Below the pieces are notes generated by a model. That model did no database searches, was not told the DNA's origin, and worked only from the letters and a program-made list of their open reading frames with translations. A DNA stretch of 64,000 nt from DASZIT01 sp036268775. GTDB lineage: Bacteria > Actinomycetota > Acidimicrobiia > Acidimicrobiales > RAAP-2. The stretch's first letter is position 1; the number at the start of each line of letters is the position of its first letter. The stretch lies in the NCBI GenBank assembly GCA_036268775.1, contig DATATM010000010.1:62001-126000 (forward strand), written 5' to 3'. A program made the translations under genes and the position numbers. Below, one piece after another: positions 7,568 through 16,953 of this stretch.

Positions 7568-8611
7568 TCAGAAGAGGACGCCGGTGCCGGCGGCGAGGGT
7601 GGCCACCACCGCCACCAGGTTGAAGGTGGCATGGGAGACCATGTTCATGCCCAGACGCCCGGTCCGGTAGGAGACGAAGGACAGGATGATCCCGAAGGCG
7701 GCCAAACCCAACAGCTGCAGCGATTCGGCGTGGGCCAGGCCGAACAGGACCCCGGTGATGACGATGGCCAGCGTCGGGCCCACCCAGTTCCCGAAGCGTC
7801 CGAACAGCCGGACCAACGACCGCAGCAGCAGGCCGCGGAAGAACAGCTCCTCGAAGAACGGCGCCCCGACCACAGTGAGGATGGCGATGATGGCGAACCC
7901 GAGCCCGTGCGAACCTCCGGTCAGCTTCTGACTGGGGGCGTTGAACTTGCTGTTGAAGTCGTTGACGTGCTGGGAGATGGGAATGTAGATGGCCACCACC
8001 AGGAACTGGCCACCGATCCCGATCGGGATGCCCACCAGGTCGATCCATTTGAACCGGAGGCCGAGATCCCGGACCAGGCTGCGGGTACCCCGGACCGAGG
8101 AGGCCAACCAGGGGCCGCCGAAGAACCCGACCCAGAGCCCGGCCAGGGTGGAGACGATGTACCAGGTCGGCGGTTCGTTGAGATTGGCGATGGCGCTGAG
8201 ATTGTGGAGCTTGCCGGCGGCGGCCGCCGCCACCAGGGAGAAGATCGCCCCGACCACCTGGCCGGCCAGGAAGCCGAGCACCGCGAACAGCAGCCACATC
8301 CAGGCCGCCGGGCGGGTGGCGGGGGCGGCTCCCGCCTCGAGCTGGCGGTCGAGGGGCACGTCCCCTTCCGCCCTGCCGGCGGCAACCCTGTCCCTGATCG
8401 CCGGATCCACCATCGACACACTGTCCCACTGTCGCTGACCGCGGCTCGGACCGGGGGTCCAGGGCGCCTGGCCCGCCCACTGCGCCGGCGGAGGCGGACC
8501 CCAGCCCGGAGGCGGAGGGGCCCACCCACCGGGAGGCGTCCAGCCCGGCGGCGGGACCCACCCTGGCGGGGGGATCCACCCGCTGGCTCGGCCTTCTCCT
8601 CCGTGGGTCAC
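7568..8611 (-). CDS. CPBP-family intramembrane glutamic protease
   Basis: This 347-residue protein has about eight membrane segments. It carries the family motifs FFEELFFRG (near residue 253, with the catalytic Glu pair), FGLAHAES and SHATFN in the order seen in CAAX/Rce1-like (CPBP) proteases. Substrates in bacteria are mostly unknown. The first 55 residues are a soluble tail of tryptophan-proline repeats (PPPGW, PPGGW, PPPPGW). Its neighbour FtsH, transcribed divergently, ends in a similar tail. The GTG start at 8611 has TAACGT 6 nt upstream and no Shine-Dalgarno, which suggests a leaderless mRNA. Confidence 0.9.
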   Translation of the reverse strand: MTHGGEGRASGWIPPPGWVPPPGWTPPGGWAPPPPGWGPPPPAQWAGQAPWTPGPSRGQRQWDSVSMVDPAIRDRVAAGRAEGDVPLDRQLEAGAAPATRPAAWMWLLFAVLGFLAGQVVGAIFSLVAAAAAGKLHNLSAIANLNEPPTWYIVSTLAGLWVGFFGGPWLASSVRGTRSLVRDLGLRFKWIDLVGIPIGIGGQFLVVAIYIPISQHVNDFNSKFNAPSQKLTGGSHGLGFAIIAILTVVGAPFFEELFFRGLLLRSLVRLFGRFGNWVGPTLAIVITGVLFGLAHAESLQLLGLAAFGIILSFVSYRTGRLGMNMVSHATFNLVAVVATLAAGTGVLF

Positions 8612-8617
8612 GCCGAC

Positions 8618-8623
8618 ACGTTA
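8618..8623 (-). promoter_or_regulatory. -10 box of leaderless CPBP protease gene
   Basis: TAACGT on the minus strand ends 6 nt before the GTG start codon. The same hexamer at the same distance precedes padR at 17063. Confidence 0.5.
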
Positions 8624-8710
8624 CCGACCGTCATCCCCGCTCCGGGGGCGCCCCCGTCAACCGGCCGGCTCCCACCCACCCCCGATGCCTCGGCTCCACC
8701 CAAGGCCGCA

Positions 8711-8716
8711 TATCAT
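8711..8716 (+). promoter_or_regulatory. -10 box of leaderless ftsH
   Basis: TATCAT, 6 nt before the GTG at 8723. The nearby ATG at 8715 is out of frame with FtsH. No strong -35 box is seen. Confidence 0.5.
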
Positions 8717-8722
8717 GGTTCG

Positions 8723-10960
8723 GTGACCCCGCCCAACCCCAACCTGCCTCCCGGCCCGATGAACTCGGGTGGACCCGGCGAAGGAGCCCCAGGTCAGAAC
8801 CGGAACCGTCTGGTCCTCTATCTGGTGATCGCCCTCGCCATCCTGGCGGTGTTGATCGTGCCGTCTCTGATGCACACCTCGCACGCCACCTCGCTGAGCT
8901 ACAACACCTTCCTCAACGACCTCTCCGGCAAGCAGGTCAAGAACGCCAGCGTCAACAACGCCACCGGTGTCATCACCGGTTCGTTGAACAACGGGACCAG
9001 CTACACCGTCAACGGACCCAGCCCGGTGGTCGACTCGGAAGTCACCGCCCTTCACGCGCTGGGCAACAACTACAAGCTGGTCACCCCCTCATCCAGCAAT
9101 CTTCTTTCAATCATCTTGACGTGGGTGCTTCCCTTTGCCCTCATCTTCGGGGTGTTTTTCTACATCAGTCGAAAGGCGCAGGGACAGATGGGAAGCATCA
9201 TGTCGATCGGCCGATCCAAGGCCAAGCTCTATTCCACCGAACGCCCCTCCACCACCTTTGACGATGTGGCCGGCTACGCCGGGGTCAAGCTGGAGATCAG
9301 CGAAGTGGTGGACTTCCTGAAGACGCCGGGTCGCTTCAAGGACATCGGCGCCCGGATCCCGAAGGGGATCCTGCTGGTCGGCCCGCCGGGTACCGGCAAG
9401 ACCCTGCTGGCCCGGGCGGTGGCCGGCGAGGCCGGGGTGCCGTTCATGTCGGTCAGCGGCTCGGACTTCATGGAGATGTTCGTCGGGGTCGGGGCCAGCC
9501 GGGTGCGCGACCTGTTCGCCACCGCCCGGAAGCAGGCACCCGCCATCGTCTTCATCGACGAGATCGACTCCATCGGCCGCAAGCGGGGGGCCGGGCTGGG
9601 CGGCGGTCACGACGAGCGGGAGCAGACCCTCAACCAGCTCCTCTCCGAAATGGACGGCTTCGAGCCCACCGAGGGCATCGTGGTGATGGCCGCCACCAAC
9701 CGGCCGGACATCCTCGACGCCGCCATTCTCCGACCCGGCCGGTTCGACCGTCAGATCGTGGTGCCCCTTCCCGACCTCGAGGAGCGGCTCCCCATCCTCC
9801 AGGTGCACTGCAAGGACAAGCGGGTGGCCCCGACCGTCGACCTGGGCCTGGTGGCCCGGGGCACTCCGGGGATGAGCGGCGCCGACTTGGCCAACCTGGT
9901 CAACGAAGCCGCCCTCCACGCCGTCCGCCGCGGCTCGGAAGTCATCGAGAACGTCGACTTCGAAGCGTCGAGGGATCGGGTCCTGATGGGGCAGGCTCGG
10001 GAGAGCCTGGTGCTGTCGGACGCCGAGAAGGAGCGGGTGGCCTTCCATGAAGGCGGCCACGCGGTGCTGGCCTACGTGCTCCCTGGTGCCGACCCGGTGC
10101 ACAAGGTGACCATCCTGCCTACTGGCATGGCCCTCGGCGTCACCATGCAGCTGCCGATCGAAGAGCGGCACATCCATCCCCGCCAGAACATCGAGGACTC
10201 GCTGGCCGTCCGCATGGGGGGACGGGCCGCGGAGCTCCTCGTCTACGGCGACCTCTCCACCGGCGCCAGCAACGACCTGGTCGGCAACACCGAGCTGGCC
10301 CGAAAGATGGTGCGCGAGTGGGGAATGAGCGACAAGATCGGCCCGATGGCCTGGGGCTCCCAGGGCCAGGTGTTCTTGGGTGAGGACCTGATGCACACCC
10401 GCGACTACTCCGAGCACACCAGCCAGGTCATCGACGACGAGGTGGAGATCATCTTGAGGGTCCAGGAAGAGCGGGCCCTCGAAGTGCTGGCCCGCCACCG
10501 GGGTGGCCTCGACGCAGTGGCCCGCGCCCTTCTCGACGAAGAGACCATCGACGGCGAGACGGTGGGTCGGCTGGTCGACACCGCCTACGGCCGTCCGGTC
10601 CACGAGCACGGCACCCGGTCCATCCCCCCCATCTTCGTGGCTTCCCAGCACGGCCCCACCGGATCGGACAATGCCGACGGCCCGGTCGGGGAGGGTGCGA
10701 CCGCCGACGTCGCCACTGCCGATGCCACCGAGTCGACCTCCGCCTCCACCGAGTCGGAGACCCCGGCCGGGGCCGGCGTGTCGGGAGCCAACGACGCCGA
10801 GGCGCCGTCCTCGGCCCCGACTCCCTGGCCACCGCCACCGGCGGCCGGCCACTCGCCCCAAGTCCCGCCCCCGTGGCCGAAGAATCCCGCCCCGGCTCCC
10901 GGGCACTGGCCCCGCCAGGCACCCTGGCCTCCGCCGCCACCCCCGCCACCGTCCCGCTGA
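8723..10960 (+). CDS. ftsH: ATP-dependent zinc metalloprotease FtsH
   Basis: This 745-residue membrane AAA+ protease degrades unassembled and damaged membrane proteins. Two membrane helices (near residues 30-50 and 130-150) bracket an extracytoplasmic domain. The AAA module has Walker A GPPGTGKT (220-227), Walker B VFIDEID, and the second region of homology with NRPDILDAAILRPGRFD. The M41 protease has HEGGH (442-446) and the third zinc ligand near Asp518. The frame is open far upstream of 8723, but that part is antisense to the CPBP gene. I take the GTG at 8723; the ATG at 8759 is the alternative. The last 90 residues are acidic, then tryptophan-proline-rich (PWPPPPPPPP), and should be disordered. 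Confidence 0.95.
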   Translation: MTPPNPNLPPGPMNSGGPGEGAPGQNRNRLVLYLVIALAILAVLIVPSLMHTSHATSLSYNTFLNDLSGKQVKNASVNNATGVITGSLNNGTSYTVNGPSPVVDSEVTALHALGNNYKLVTPSSSNLLSIILTWVLPFALIFGVFFYISRKAQGQMGSIMSIGRSKAKLYSTERPSTTFDDVAGYAGVKLEISEVVDFLKTPGRFKDIGARIPKGILLVGPPGTGKTLLARAVAGEAGVPFMSVSGSDFMEMFVGVGASRVRDLFATARKQAPAIVFIDEIDSIGRKRGAGLGGGHDEREQTLNQLLSEMDGFEPTEGIVVMAATNRPDILDAAILRPGRFDRQIVVPLPDLEERLPILQVHCKDKRVAPTVDLGLVARGTPGMSGADLANLVNEAALHAVRRGSEVIENVDFEASRDRVLMGQARESLVLSDAEKERVAFHEGGHAVLAYVLPGADPVHKVTILPTGMALGVTMQLPIEERHIHPRQNIEDSLAVRMGGRAAELLVYGDLSTGASNDLVGNTELARKMVREWGMSDKIGPMAWGSQGQVFLGEDLMHTRDYSEHTSQVIDDEVEIILRVQEERALEVLARHRGGLDAVARALLDEETIDGETVGRLVDTAYGRPVHEHGTRSIPPIFVASQHGPTGSDNADGPVGEGATADVATADATESTSASTESETPAGAGVSGANDAEAPSSAPTPWPPPPAAGHSPQVPPPWPKNPAPAPGHWPRQAPWPPPPPPPPSR

Positions 10961-11008
10961 CCGGTCGGCTTCAGCCTGGGTGGTCGCCCGCCTCGCGGAC
11001 GGTCGGGC

Positions 11009-12574
11009 TCAGGAGGAGAAGGGCATGCCGGCGGAGGACACCACCCCCGGGGCTCCCGACGGGTTGTCGTCCTCCTCAACGGTGACCGGCTGGGTCGACT
11101 TCACGTCGTAGACCTGGAGGCCGGCGATCACGTTGGGGCCGAGGACCGCCAACGAGCCGGGCGCCACCGAGAACGAGCTCACCACTGTCCCGGTCCCCAG
11201 CGTGGTGACCCGCACCTGGGCGGGCGACGACCCCGAGTTGGCGACGGCCAGACTGCCGGCGGTGGCACGGGGTGTCCCCGGCGCGGTTCCGGCCCCCGGT
11301 CCCGGGACCAGCCAGTGGGGGCTGGTGGTGGTGGTTCCGGAGATCGATCCCCACAGCGGCGGCGCCGAGCCGTTGGGCGCCTGCACCGAGCGGGAGACCA
11401 CCATGCCGACTGACGCCTTCACCGTCACCGAGTAGGGCTCGGTACGGGGGAGGCGGCTCGAGGCGGAGGCGATGAGCGCCACCTCCGACTGGGCGGGCAC
11501 CGGGACCTGGATCGGCACGATCGACGCGGAGGGAACCCCGATGTCAAAGGTGGCCACCCCCGCCTGGCTCCCCGGGTTGGCGACGTGGAAGGTGACGGTT
11601 GCCTTGCCGGGGTTGGTGGTCTGGGCGAAATGCCAGACGGTGGCCGGGGAAGGGGATCCGAGCCGCAAGGCCAACCCGCCGGTCGAACCCGACGACCACT
11701 GCTGCAACTCGTCGGCCACCACCGCGGTCGACTGCGCGGAGATCATGGTGCCGATCTCCCCTTGGTTCTGCACGAAATCCCCGACGTTCTCGGCCACCAC
11801 GTGGCCGGCCGGCACCACCAGGCCCTGATACGCCGACGGGGTGATGACCCCGGCGGCCGTCAGGAAGGAAACGTTCATCACCGCGTCGGTCGAGGTGGGG
11901 TTGAACAGGTCGAGCGTCAAGGCGTTGCCGGGCGAGGTGGACCCACCGGCGAAGTACCACGAGGTCGCCACTTGCGACGCGCAGGGAGCGGTGCTCCATC
12001 CCCCGGTGCCGGTCACCACCTGGTTGGCCGTCACTCCCCCGCCGGCGAACACGAACGACGCCGCCACATCCCCGGCTGCCAGTCCGGTTCCCGGGTTGAT
12101 GGCGGTGGTTCCCATCGGGGGGATCTGGACCGGGCGGACCGTCGGAGGCCCCGGGGTCCCGGTGCTGGTGGCCCCGCTGCCCGTCCCCGGGGCCACCCGG
12201 GCCGTCATCACCCCGGTGACCGCCTGGGGGGTGGTGTTGGTCAGGTAGATGGTGGTCCCCGCCAGTCCCCCGAATCCGGAGGCACCCCCGGCGCAGAACA
12301 GCGACGAGGACGATGCATCGGCGGCCGCGATCGACACCCCGTCGGTTGCCACCGCCGCCGCCGGTCGGGTCGGCGCCCCGGCCGCCACGCTGACGATCCA
12401 GATGCCGGTCACCGCCGCCACCACCCCGACCAGCGCGGCGATCCGGACCTGGATCGGATTCGCCTCTCTCCGGTAGAGGGTGTGGCCGGCCTGACGGCGG
12501 GCGGATTGACTGTGTCGCCCGGCCCGCCGGCGACGGGCGGCGGCGCGGCCGCTCGGGTCGGTGGGGTAGCTCAT
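11009..12574 (-). CDS. DUF5719-like secreted or membrane-anchored protein
   Basis: This 521-residue protein has an arginine-rich start, one membrane helix (near residues 45-65), and then a long Ser/Thr/Gly/Ala-rich beta-type exterior. Repeated 'YFAGGSTSPGN', 'LDLFNPT' and 'FHVANPGS' elements suggest repeated Ig-like strands. It resembles the actinobacterial DUF5719 family, often found beside large GT2 proteins as here. The function is unknown. The ATG at 12574 overlaps the stop of the upstream glycosyltransferase by 4 bp (ATGA), so the two are coupled. It converges with ftsH with only 48 bp between. Confidence 0.8.
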   Translation of the reverse strand: MSYPTDPSGRAAARRRRAGRHSQSARRQAGHTLYRREANPIQVRIAALVGVVAAVTGIWIVSVAAGAPTRPAAAVATDGVSIAAADASSSSLFCAGGASGFGGLAGTTIYLTNTTPQAVTGVMTARVAPGTGSGATSTGTPGPPTVRPVQIPPMGTTAINPGTGLAAGDVAASFVFAGGGVTANQVVTGTGGWSTAPCASQVATSWYFAGGSTSPGNALTLDLFNPTSTDAVMNVSFLTAAGVITPSAYQGLVVPAGHVVAENVGDFVQNQGEIGTMISAQSTAVVADELQQWSSGSTGGLALRLGSPSPATVWHFAQTTNPGKATVTFHVANPGSQAGVATFDIGVPSASIVPIQVPVPAQSEVALIASASSRLPRTEPYSVTVKASVGMVVSRSVQAPNGSAPPLWGSISGTTTTSPHWLVPGPGAGTAPGTPRATAGSLAVANSGSSPAQVRVTTLGTGTVVSSFSVAPGSLAVLGPNVIAGLQVYDVKSTQPVTVEEDDNPSGAPGVVSSAGMPFSS

Positions 12575-15500
12575 CCGCCCAACCCTCCGAAGTCTTCGCC
12601 TTCCTCCTCGAGATCGAGCTCGGGGATCTGACGGCGGGGCTCGGAACGGCGGCGGCGGCGCCTCCGGCCCAGCACCGAGCGAAGCCAAGGCCGCAGCACC
12701 CCGCGGCGCTCGACCAGCGCGGCGGCGACCAACACCCAGAGAATCAGCTCGAAGGCCACCGACAACGGCGCCCAGGGGCCGCCGTTGAACCGAAGCACCG
12801 CCGGCCCGGTGCTCGCCACCCGGTACTGGCCGGCCCATCCGAAAGCGGGAGACATCGGGAAGGGGGTCCCGCCGGCGGAGGCCAGCGACCACCGTCCCGC
12901 CGGGGCCAGGGCGGTCAACACGGTGCCGGCCGGAACCACCCCCGCATAAGAACTCGAGGCCGGCGGACCCGGCAACACCGGGACGGCCCCGGGGACGAAC
13001 GGGGTGCCGGGCGCCACCCCGAGGACGTTGGGGGTCCCGGACGCACTGGTGGCGATGGCGGTGGCGGCCGCGGTGGCGGTCGGCGCCGACGCCGGCACCG
13101 CGGCGCGCTCGGGTATCCAAGCGTTGTTCTGAAAGACGCTGATCCCCGACTCGCTGAACACCGACTGCAGATCGAGCTGGTCGGCCAGGGCCGGTCCCAA
13201 GTCAGCCGGGGCCGGATACTGGGTCGGGGTCTGGACGTCGGGAATGATCGGCGCCAGCGCCGTCACCTCCACCACATAGCGCACCCCGGCGGGGGCCAGC
13301 AGGCTCCCGAGTTGGTTGGTCCGCCCGGTGCGGGCCACGTTCAGCGCGCTGGCCAACCGGGTGGCCGGGCCCGGGCCGGGGGCATTCCAGAGCCAGGAGG
13401 CATTGGGGGCGCCGTCCTCGGAGGTGGCATAGGCCAGCCCGTTGCCGGCGCTCCACGACCCCTGGTTGAGGGCCCGCGGGTCGCCGACCCACAGCACCCG
13501 GAAGGCTCCGGTCTTCGCTTTGGCGTTCATCCAGGCCACCGTCTGGCTGAAGTCGTTCTGAGGGAGGTCCCAACGGCCGGGCAGGGCCGAGACCAGGGTG
13601 GGCACCGTGCCGATGGCCATGGCCGCCACCGCCCCGGCGGTGGCCAGTTGTCGCCACCCGAAGGTGGAGGCCGGGAGGTCCTCCTCGAAGGCGGCGATGC
13701 CGAGGCCGATGGCCATGGCGGTCGCCGCCGCCGCCGGTCCGAGCAGGATCATCGGGTCGATGGACAAGCTGCCGGTCCATCCCCGTCCGATCACCCACGC
13801 CGCGAACCAGAACACCAGGGCGATCGACCAGCAGCGCCCGGCCCACCCGAACCTCGGGCCCCGGGCCAGGACCAGCGGCAGCAACGCGGCCAAGCCGAAC
13901 GCCCACGCCAGTGGGGAATTGCCGATCGGCCCAACCGAGAACCGGAGCAGGTCGCCCCAGGACACCGCCCCGGAGGTGGGACCGGCGACGCCGAACACCC
14001 CGATCGCCCCCCGCCCGGCGGCCAGCACGCCGATCAACCAGGGGAGACAGAGGATCCCGGCCACCAGGGTGGAACCGAGCGACAACCACAAGGCCCGGAC
14101 GGCGGTGGTCGGCTGTCCGAGGACAAGGGACGACACCGCCACTGCAGCCCCGGCCAGGACCACCACGATGGCGGCGGCGGGAACGAAGGAGACCATCACC
14201 GCCTCCAGCACCCCGAGGAGCATCAGGCTCCGCAACGTCCGGTGACGGGCCAGCCATCGGCCCCCGACCGGGCGCCCGGCGTTGTACCGGGATCGCCGGT
14301 GACCGGGACCCTGGCTGGCCACCTCCGCCCGGGTCCGGGCCGGGAGCACCTGGGGGGCGGGAGCGAACGGAGCCACCCCGGTGTAGCGGAAGAGGTGCCC
14401 GAACGCCCAGGGAACCCCGGCGTAGACGACCAGGGTGCCGAGCCGTCCGAGGGCCAGCGCGTCGTAGGGGATGGGAATCGCCAGGTAGACGATCCCCGCC
14501 ACCAAGGCGCCCCGCTCGGAGCCGAAAGGACGCACCAGCCGGACCATGCCCCATGCCCCCAAGGGGATGCAGGCGAGGATGAGCACCTTCTGGGTGAGCC
14601 CCATGGCCCCGAACAGCACTGTCCCCAACGAACCCACCAGCGCGTAGGCCGGCGAACCCGGGGAAGTGGAGCCGACTCCCCACGGATGCCAGCCGGTTCC
14701 GAACTGGGCGAAGGTGCTCGACCAGCTCGGGAAGGGCACGAACTGGCCGATGGAGGGGATGGATCCGGTCAACAGGCTTCGGGAGCCGACCACCACCACA
14801 AAGGCGGCGATCAGCCAGGACAGCAGCCGCACCCGGCCGCTCAGCCGGCCCCGGGGGGAGGCGGCTTCTTGATCGTAGGGTGCATCCCGGCGGCGACTCA
14901 CCCCATCGTCGTCGCTATCGACGAACTCGTCGAGGACGCCGCTCAATCCGGCCTCCGCCTCCGCTCCCGGGAAGGCGAGCTCGTCGGCGTGGGCACCCCG
15001 GAATCCGAGCTGGAGGACCCGGCGGGCATAGGCGGAGAGGCGGGCGCTCCCCGACACCTGGAGCTGTCGTATCTCCTTGTCGCTGAGCCGGCGGAGGGAC
15101 TGGACCTGCCGGCGCTGCCGCCAGGTCTCCCCCATCCGATGGAAGTTCCAGCGCCAGGCCGACATCACCGCCCGCACCCGGGTGCGGTTGCCGGCGACCG
15201 CCGCCACCACCAGCTCGCCCAAGGTGAGCACCAGGATCTGGGGGAGGACCCGGAGGAGGTGGAAGACCCCGTAACACTTGAAGACGGCGTGGAGCTCGTG
15301 GCGCCGTTGCAACTCCTGGAGGGTGACCGGGTGACGGTGCTTGCCATGGGAGGCACCGACCAGGGACGCCTCGACGGGTCGGGCCCCACTGGCCAGCTCC
15401 TCGAGGTGGCGGACGCGGGCGTCGGGGACCACGATGATCCGGGCCCCGGCCACCTGGGCCCGCCAACAGAGGTCGAGGTCCTCGCCCATGGCCACGATGG

Positions 15501-16059
15501 TGGGGTCGAAGCCGCCCAGCTCCTCGAAGAGATCCGCCCGCACCAGGGTGCACCCTCCCGGGGCCACGAACACGTCCCGGACGGCATCGTGCTGGCCGTG
15601 GTCGATCTCGTTCGGCTGCACCCGGTCGGTCACCGACCCGCCCTTGTCCACCGTCATGCCCACATGAACCAGGCGATCGGGATCGTCCCAACTCACCACT
15701 TTGGGAGACACGATGCCGGCGTTGGAACGGAACGCCTCCTCCACCAGGAGGTGGACGGTGTCGGGGAAGAGGGCCACGTCGTCGTGACAGAACAGGAAGT
15801 AGGAGGCGCCGTCGACCATCGTCCGCACCTGGTTGGAGGTGGCCCCGTAGCCCTGGTTGTCCTCGAAGCGGCGCACATAGGCGGTGGGAAGCGAGGCCGC
15901 CACCCGGGCGGTCAGGTCCTCGGTGCTGGCGCAGTCGAGGACCAGGACCGACAATTCGGCATAGTCCTGAGAGGCGAACGAGGCCAGCGTCTCGTCGAAC
16001 CACTGGCCAGGATCATGAGCGACGATGACGGCGACGACTGGCGGAGCCAGCGATTCCAT
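12571..16059 (-). CDS. giant GT2 glycosyltransferase with polytopic membrane domain
   Basis: This 1162-residue protein has two parts. Residues 5-260 are a GT-A family 2 domain: VVAVIVAHD, the nucleotide region FCHDDVALFPD, APGGCTLVRADLFEELGGFDP, and MGEDLDLCWRAQ with the catalytic acid. After a linker, residues 410-900 hold about twelve hydrophobic segments, followed by a large exterior domain, a last helix near 1100 and an acidic tail (ELDLEEEGED). GT2 plus a membrane half suggests transfer of a sugar to a lipid-linked acceptor and perhaps its handling across the membrane; this is inference. I use the ATG at 16059 (GGGGGCGG upstream), not the TTG three bases earlier. Confidence 0.88.
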   Translation of the reverse strand: MESLAPPVVAVIVAHDPGQWFDETLASFASQDYAELSVLVLDCASTEDLTARVAASLPTAYVRRFEDNQGYGATSNQVRTMVDGASYFLFCHDDVALFPDTVHLLVEEAFRSNAGIVSPKVVSWDDPDRLVHVGMTVDKGGSVTDRVQPNEIDHGQHDAVRDVFVAPGGCTLVRADLFEELGGFDPTIVAMGEDLDLCWRAQVAGARIIVVPDARVRHLEELASGARPVEASLVGASHGKHRHPVTLQELQRRHELHAVFKCYGVFHLLRVLPQILVLTLGELVVAAVAGNRTRVRAVMSAWRWNFHRMGETWRQRRQVQSLRRLSDKEIRQLQVSGSARLSAYARRVLQLGFRGAHADELAFPGAEAEAGLSGVLDEFVDSDDDGVSRRRDAPYDQEAASPRGRLSGRVRLLSWLIAAFVVVVGSRSLLTGSIPSIGQFVPFPSWSSTFAQFGTGWHPWGVGSTSPGSPAYALVGSLGTVLFGAMGLTQKVLILACIPLGAWGMVRLVRPFGSERGALVAGIVYLAIPIPYDALALGRLGTLVVYAGVPWAFGHLFRYTGVAPFAPAPQVLPARTRAEVASQGPGHRRSRYNAGRPVGGRWLARHRTLRSLMLLGVLEAVMVSFVPAAAIVVVLAGAAVAVSSLVLGQPTTAVRALWLSLGSTLVAGILCLPWLIGVLAAGRGAIGVFGVAGPTSGAVSWGDLLRFSVGPIGNSPLAWAFGLAALLPLVLARGPRFGWAGRCWSIALVFWFAAWVIGRGWTGSLSIDPMILLGPAAAATAMAIGLGIAAFEEDLPASTFGWRQLATAGAVAAMAIGTVPTLVSALPGRWDLPQNDFSQTVAWMNAKAKTGAFRVLWVGDPRALNQGSWSAGNGLAYATSEDGAPNASWLWNAPGPGPATRLASALNVARTGRTNQLGSLLAPAGVRYVVEVTALAPIIPDVQTPTQYPAPADLGPALADQLDLQSVFSESGISVFQNNAWIPERAAVPASAPTATAAATAIATSASGTPNVLGVAPGTPFVPGAVPVLPGPPASSSYAGVVPAGTVLTALAPAGRWSLASAGGTPFPMSPAFGWAGQYRVASTGPAVLRFNGGPWAPLSVAFELILWVLVAAALVERRGVLRPWLRSVLGRRRRRRRSEPRRQIPELDLEEEGEDFGGLGG

Positions 16060-16355
16060 CAATCCGCCCCCTCGGCGCCGGCGAGCTCAGCCGGGCCGGA
16101 GCCGGGGGTCGGGTTCAGGTCCCGTCCGGGCCGGGTTCCCGCCGCCGGACTTCCTGGTCGGGGTCGAATTCGGCCGACGAGCCGGGTAGGGGGAAGAGCC
16201 GAGGATCCTTTGGGGTTGGAGCCGTGAAACCGGTCGGCTTCAGCCGTCAGAGAAGTCACCAGGGTCAGAGGCTATCGGCCCAGGCGAGCCAAAGGGGAAA
16301 TACCGTGGTCAGCGCCAACATCGGCAGAACCGGGCGAAATCAGCCCGCTGAGTGC
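16060..16355. other. intergenic region between divergent genes
   Basis: About 300 bases without a supported gene. A 66-codon minus-strand frame starting at 16259 is arginine/proline/glycine-rich, overlaps the glycosyltransferase start in another frame, and is probably chance. I compared the region by eye with common riboswitches (cobalamin, TPP, c-di-GMP, c-di-AMP) and saw no match. Confidence 0.4.
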
Positions 16356-16384
16356 TTGCAAATGTTTAACACTTCGGATACACT
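16356..16384 (+). promoter_or_regulatory. near-consensus sigma70-type promoter
   Basis: TTGCAA (16356-16361), a 17-bp spacer, and TACACT (16379-16384). The surroundings are locally AT-rich, unlike the rest of the window. It drives the small protein at 16457 with a leader of about 65 nt, and is the best classical promoter I see here. Confidence 0.7.
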
Positions 16385-16456
16385 TGTATCTACACGCAAC
16401 CGGCCCAGCCTCACTGAACCGGCGGCGGAGACACCGTCTAACGCAGGGAGATGAAG

Positions 16457-16837
16457 ATGCCAGAGATCAATACGAACATCAATAAAGCCGCCCAGGACAT
16501 CACCAACGTGGCCAAGGATGCCGCTTACGTGGTCATCGGGGCCGGAGTCCTCGGTTACCAGAAGGCCCAGGTTCAGCGCCAGGATCTTCTCAAGCGCATC
16601 GGCGACCCCCGGACCGCGGTCGAAGGCCGCCTCAAGGGTGCCCGCACCGACTTGAGTGGTGCCCTCCACACCGTGGATGCCCAGATCGAGGACGTCCTTT
16701 CCAAGGTCGAAGCCCGACTGGTGCCCCTCGAGGACCGTCTGCCCACCCCGGCCCGTGACCTGGCCAAGCAAGTCCGCACCCAGGCCAAGGAGACCGGCTC
16801 GCAGATCCGCGGTCGGATTCTCACCGCCGCCGGCTGA
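16457..16837 (+). CDS. small amphipathic-helix protein of unknown function
   Basis: This 126-residue protein has a short polar start and one hydrophobic segment (AAYVVIGAGVLGYQ, near residues 22-36). The rest is charged, cysteine-free and predicted helical (QRQDLLKRI, VDAQIEDVLSKVEARL), resembling phasin or apolipoprotein-like helical proteins. I do not recognise a named family. Of two in-frame ATGs, 16457 has GGGAG 6 nt upstream, whereas at 16451 that GGGAG would abut the start codon. A near-consensus promoter precedes it and two strong hairpins follow, so it is an independent, probably highly expressed, monocistronic gene. A membrane-surface or structural role is a guess. Confidence 0.82.
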   Translation: MPEINTNINKAAQDITNVAKDAAYVVIGAGVLGYQKAQVQRQDLLKRIGDPRTAVEGRLKGARTDLSGALHTVDAQIEDVLSKVEARLVPLEDRLPTPARDLAKQVRTQAKETGSQIRGRILTAAG

Positions 16838-16922
16838 ATCCAACAGATGCGACGGCGATAGACCACCCCCCCCGGTCGTCGCCGGTGCAGGCCTCGCCCC
16901 TCCGTGGGTTGCAGGCCAGTGA

Positions 16923-16950
16923 TGGACCGGAAACCCCCCCTTCCGGTCCA
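16923..16950 (+). terminator. hairpin with 10-bp perfect stem
   Basis: TGGACCGGAA pairs with TTCCGGTCCA around an 8-nt A+C7 loop. It lies 85 nt after the small protein's stop codon and 3 nt before a second hairpin. Confidence 0.6.
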
Positions 16951-16953
16951 CGT

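Noticed and set aside
7567..7632. Upstream start for the PTPS-related membrane protein
   Set aside because: It would overlap the protease gene by 65 bp with Pro/Trp-rich sequence; a GTG sits next to the protease stop.
7322..8722. Open frame upstream of ftsH that would more than double its N-terminus
   Set aside because: It is antisense to the CPBP and PTPS-related genes, low-complexity, and FtsH similarity begins after 8723.
16060..16355. Possible riboswitch before the giant glycosyltransferase
   Set aside because: No match by eye to cobalamin, TPP, c-di-GMP or c-di-AMP cores; short repeats only. A covariance search could change this.
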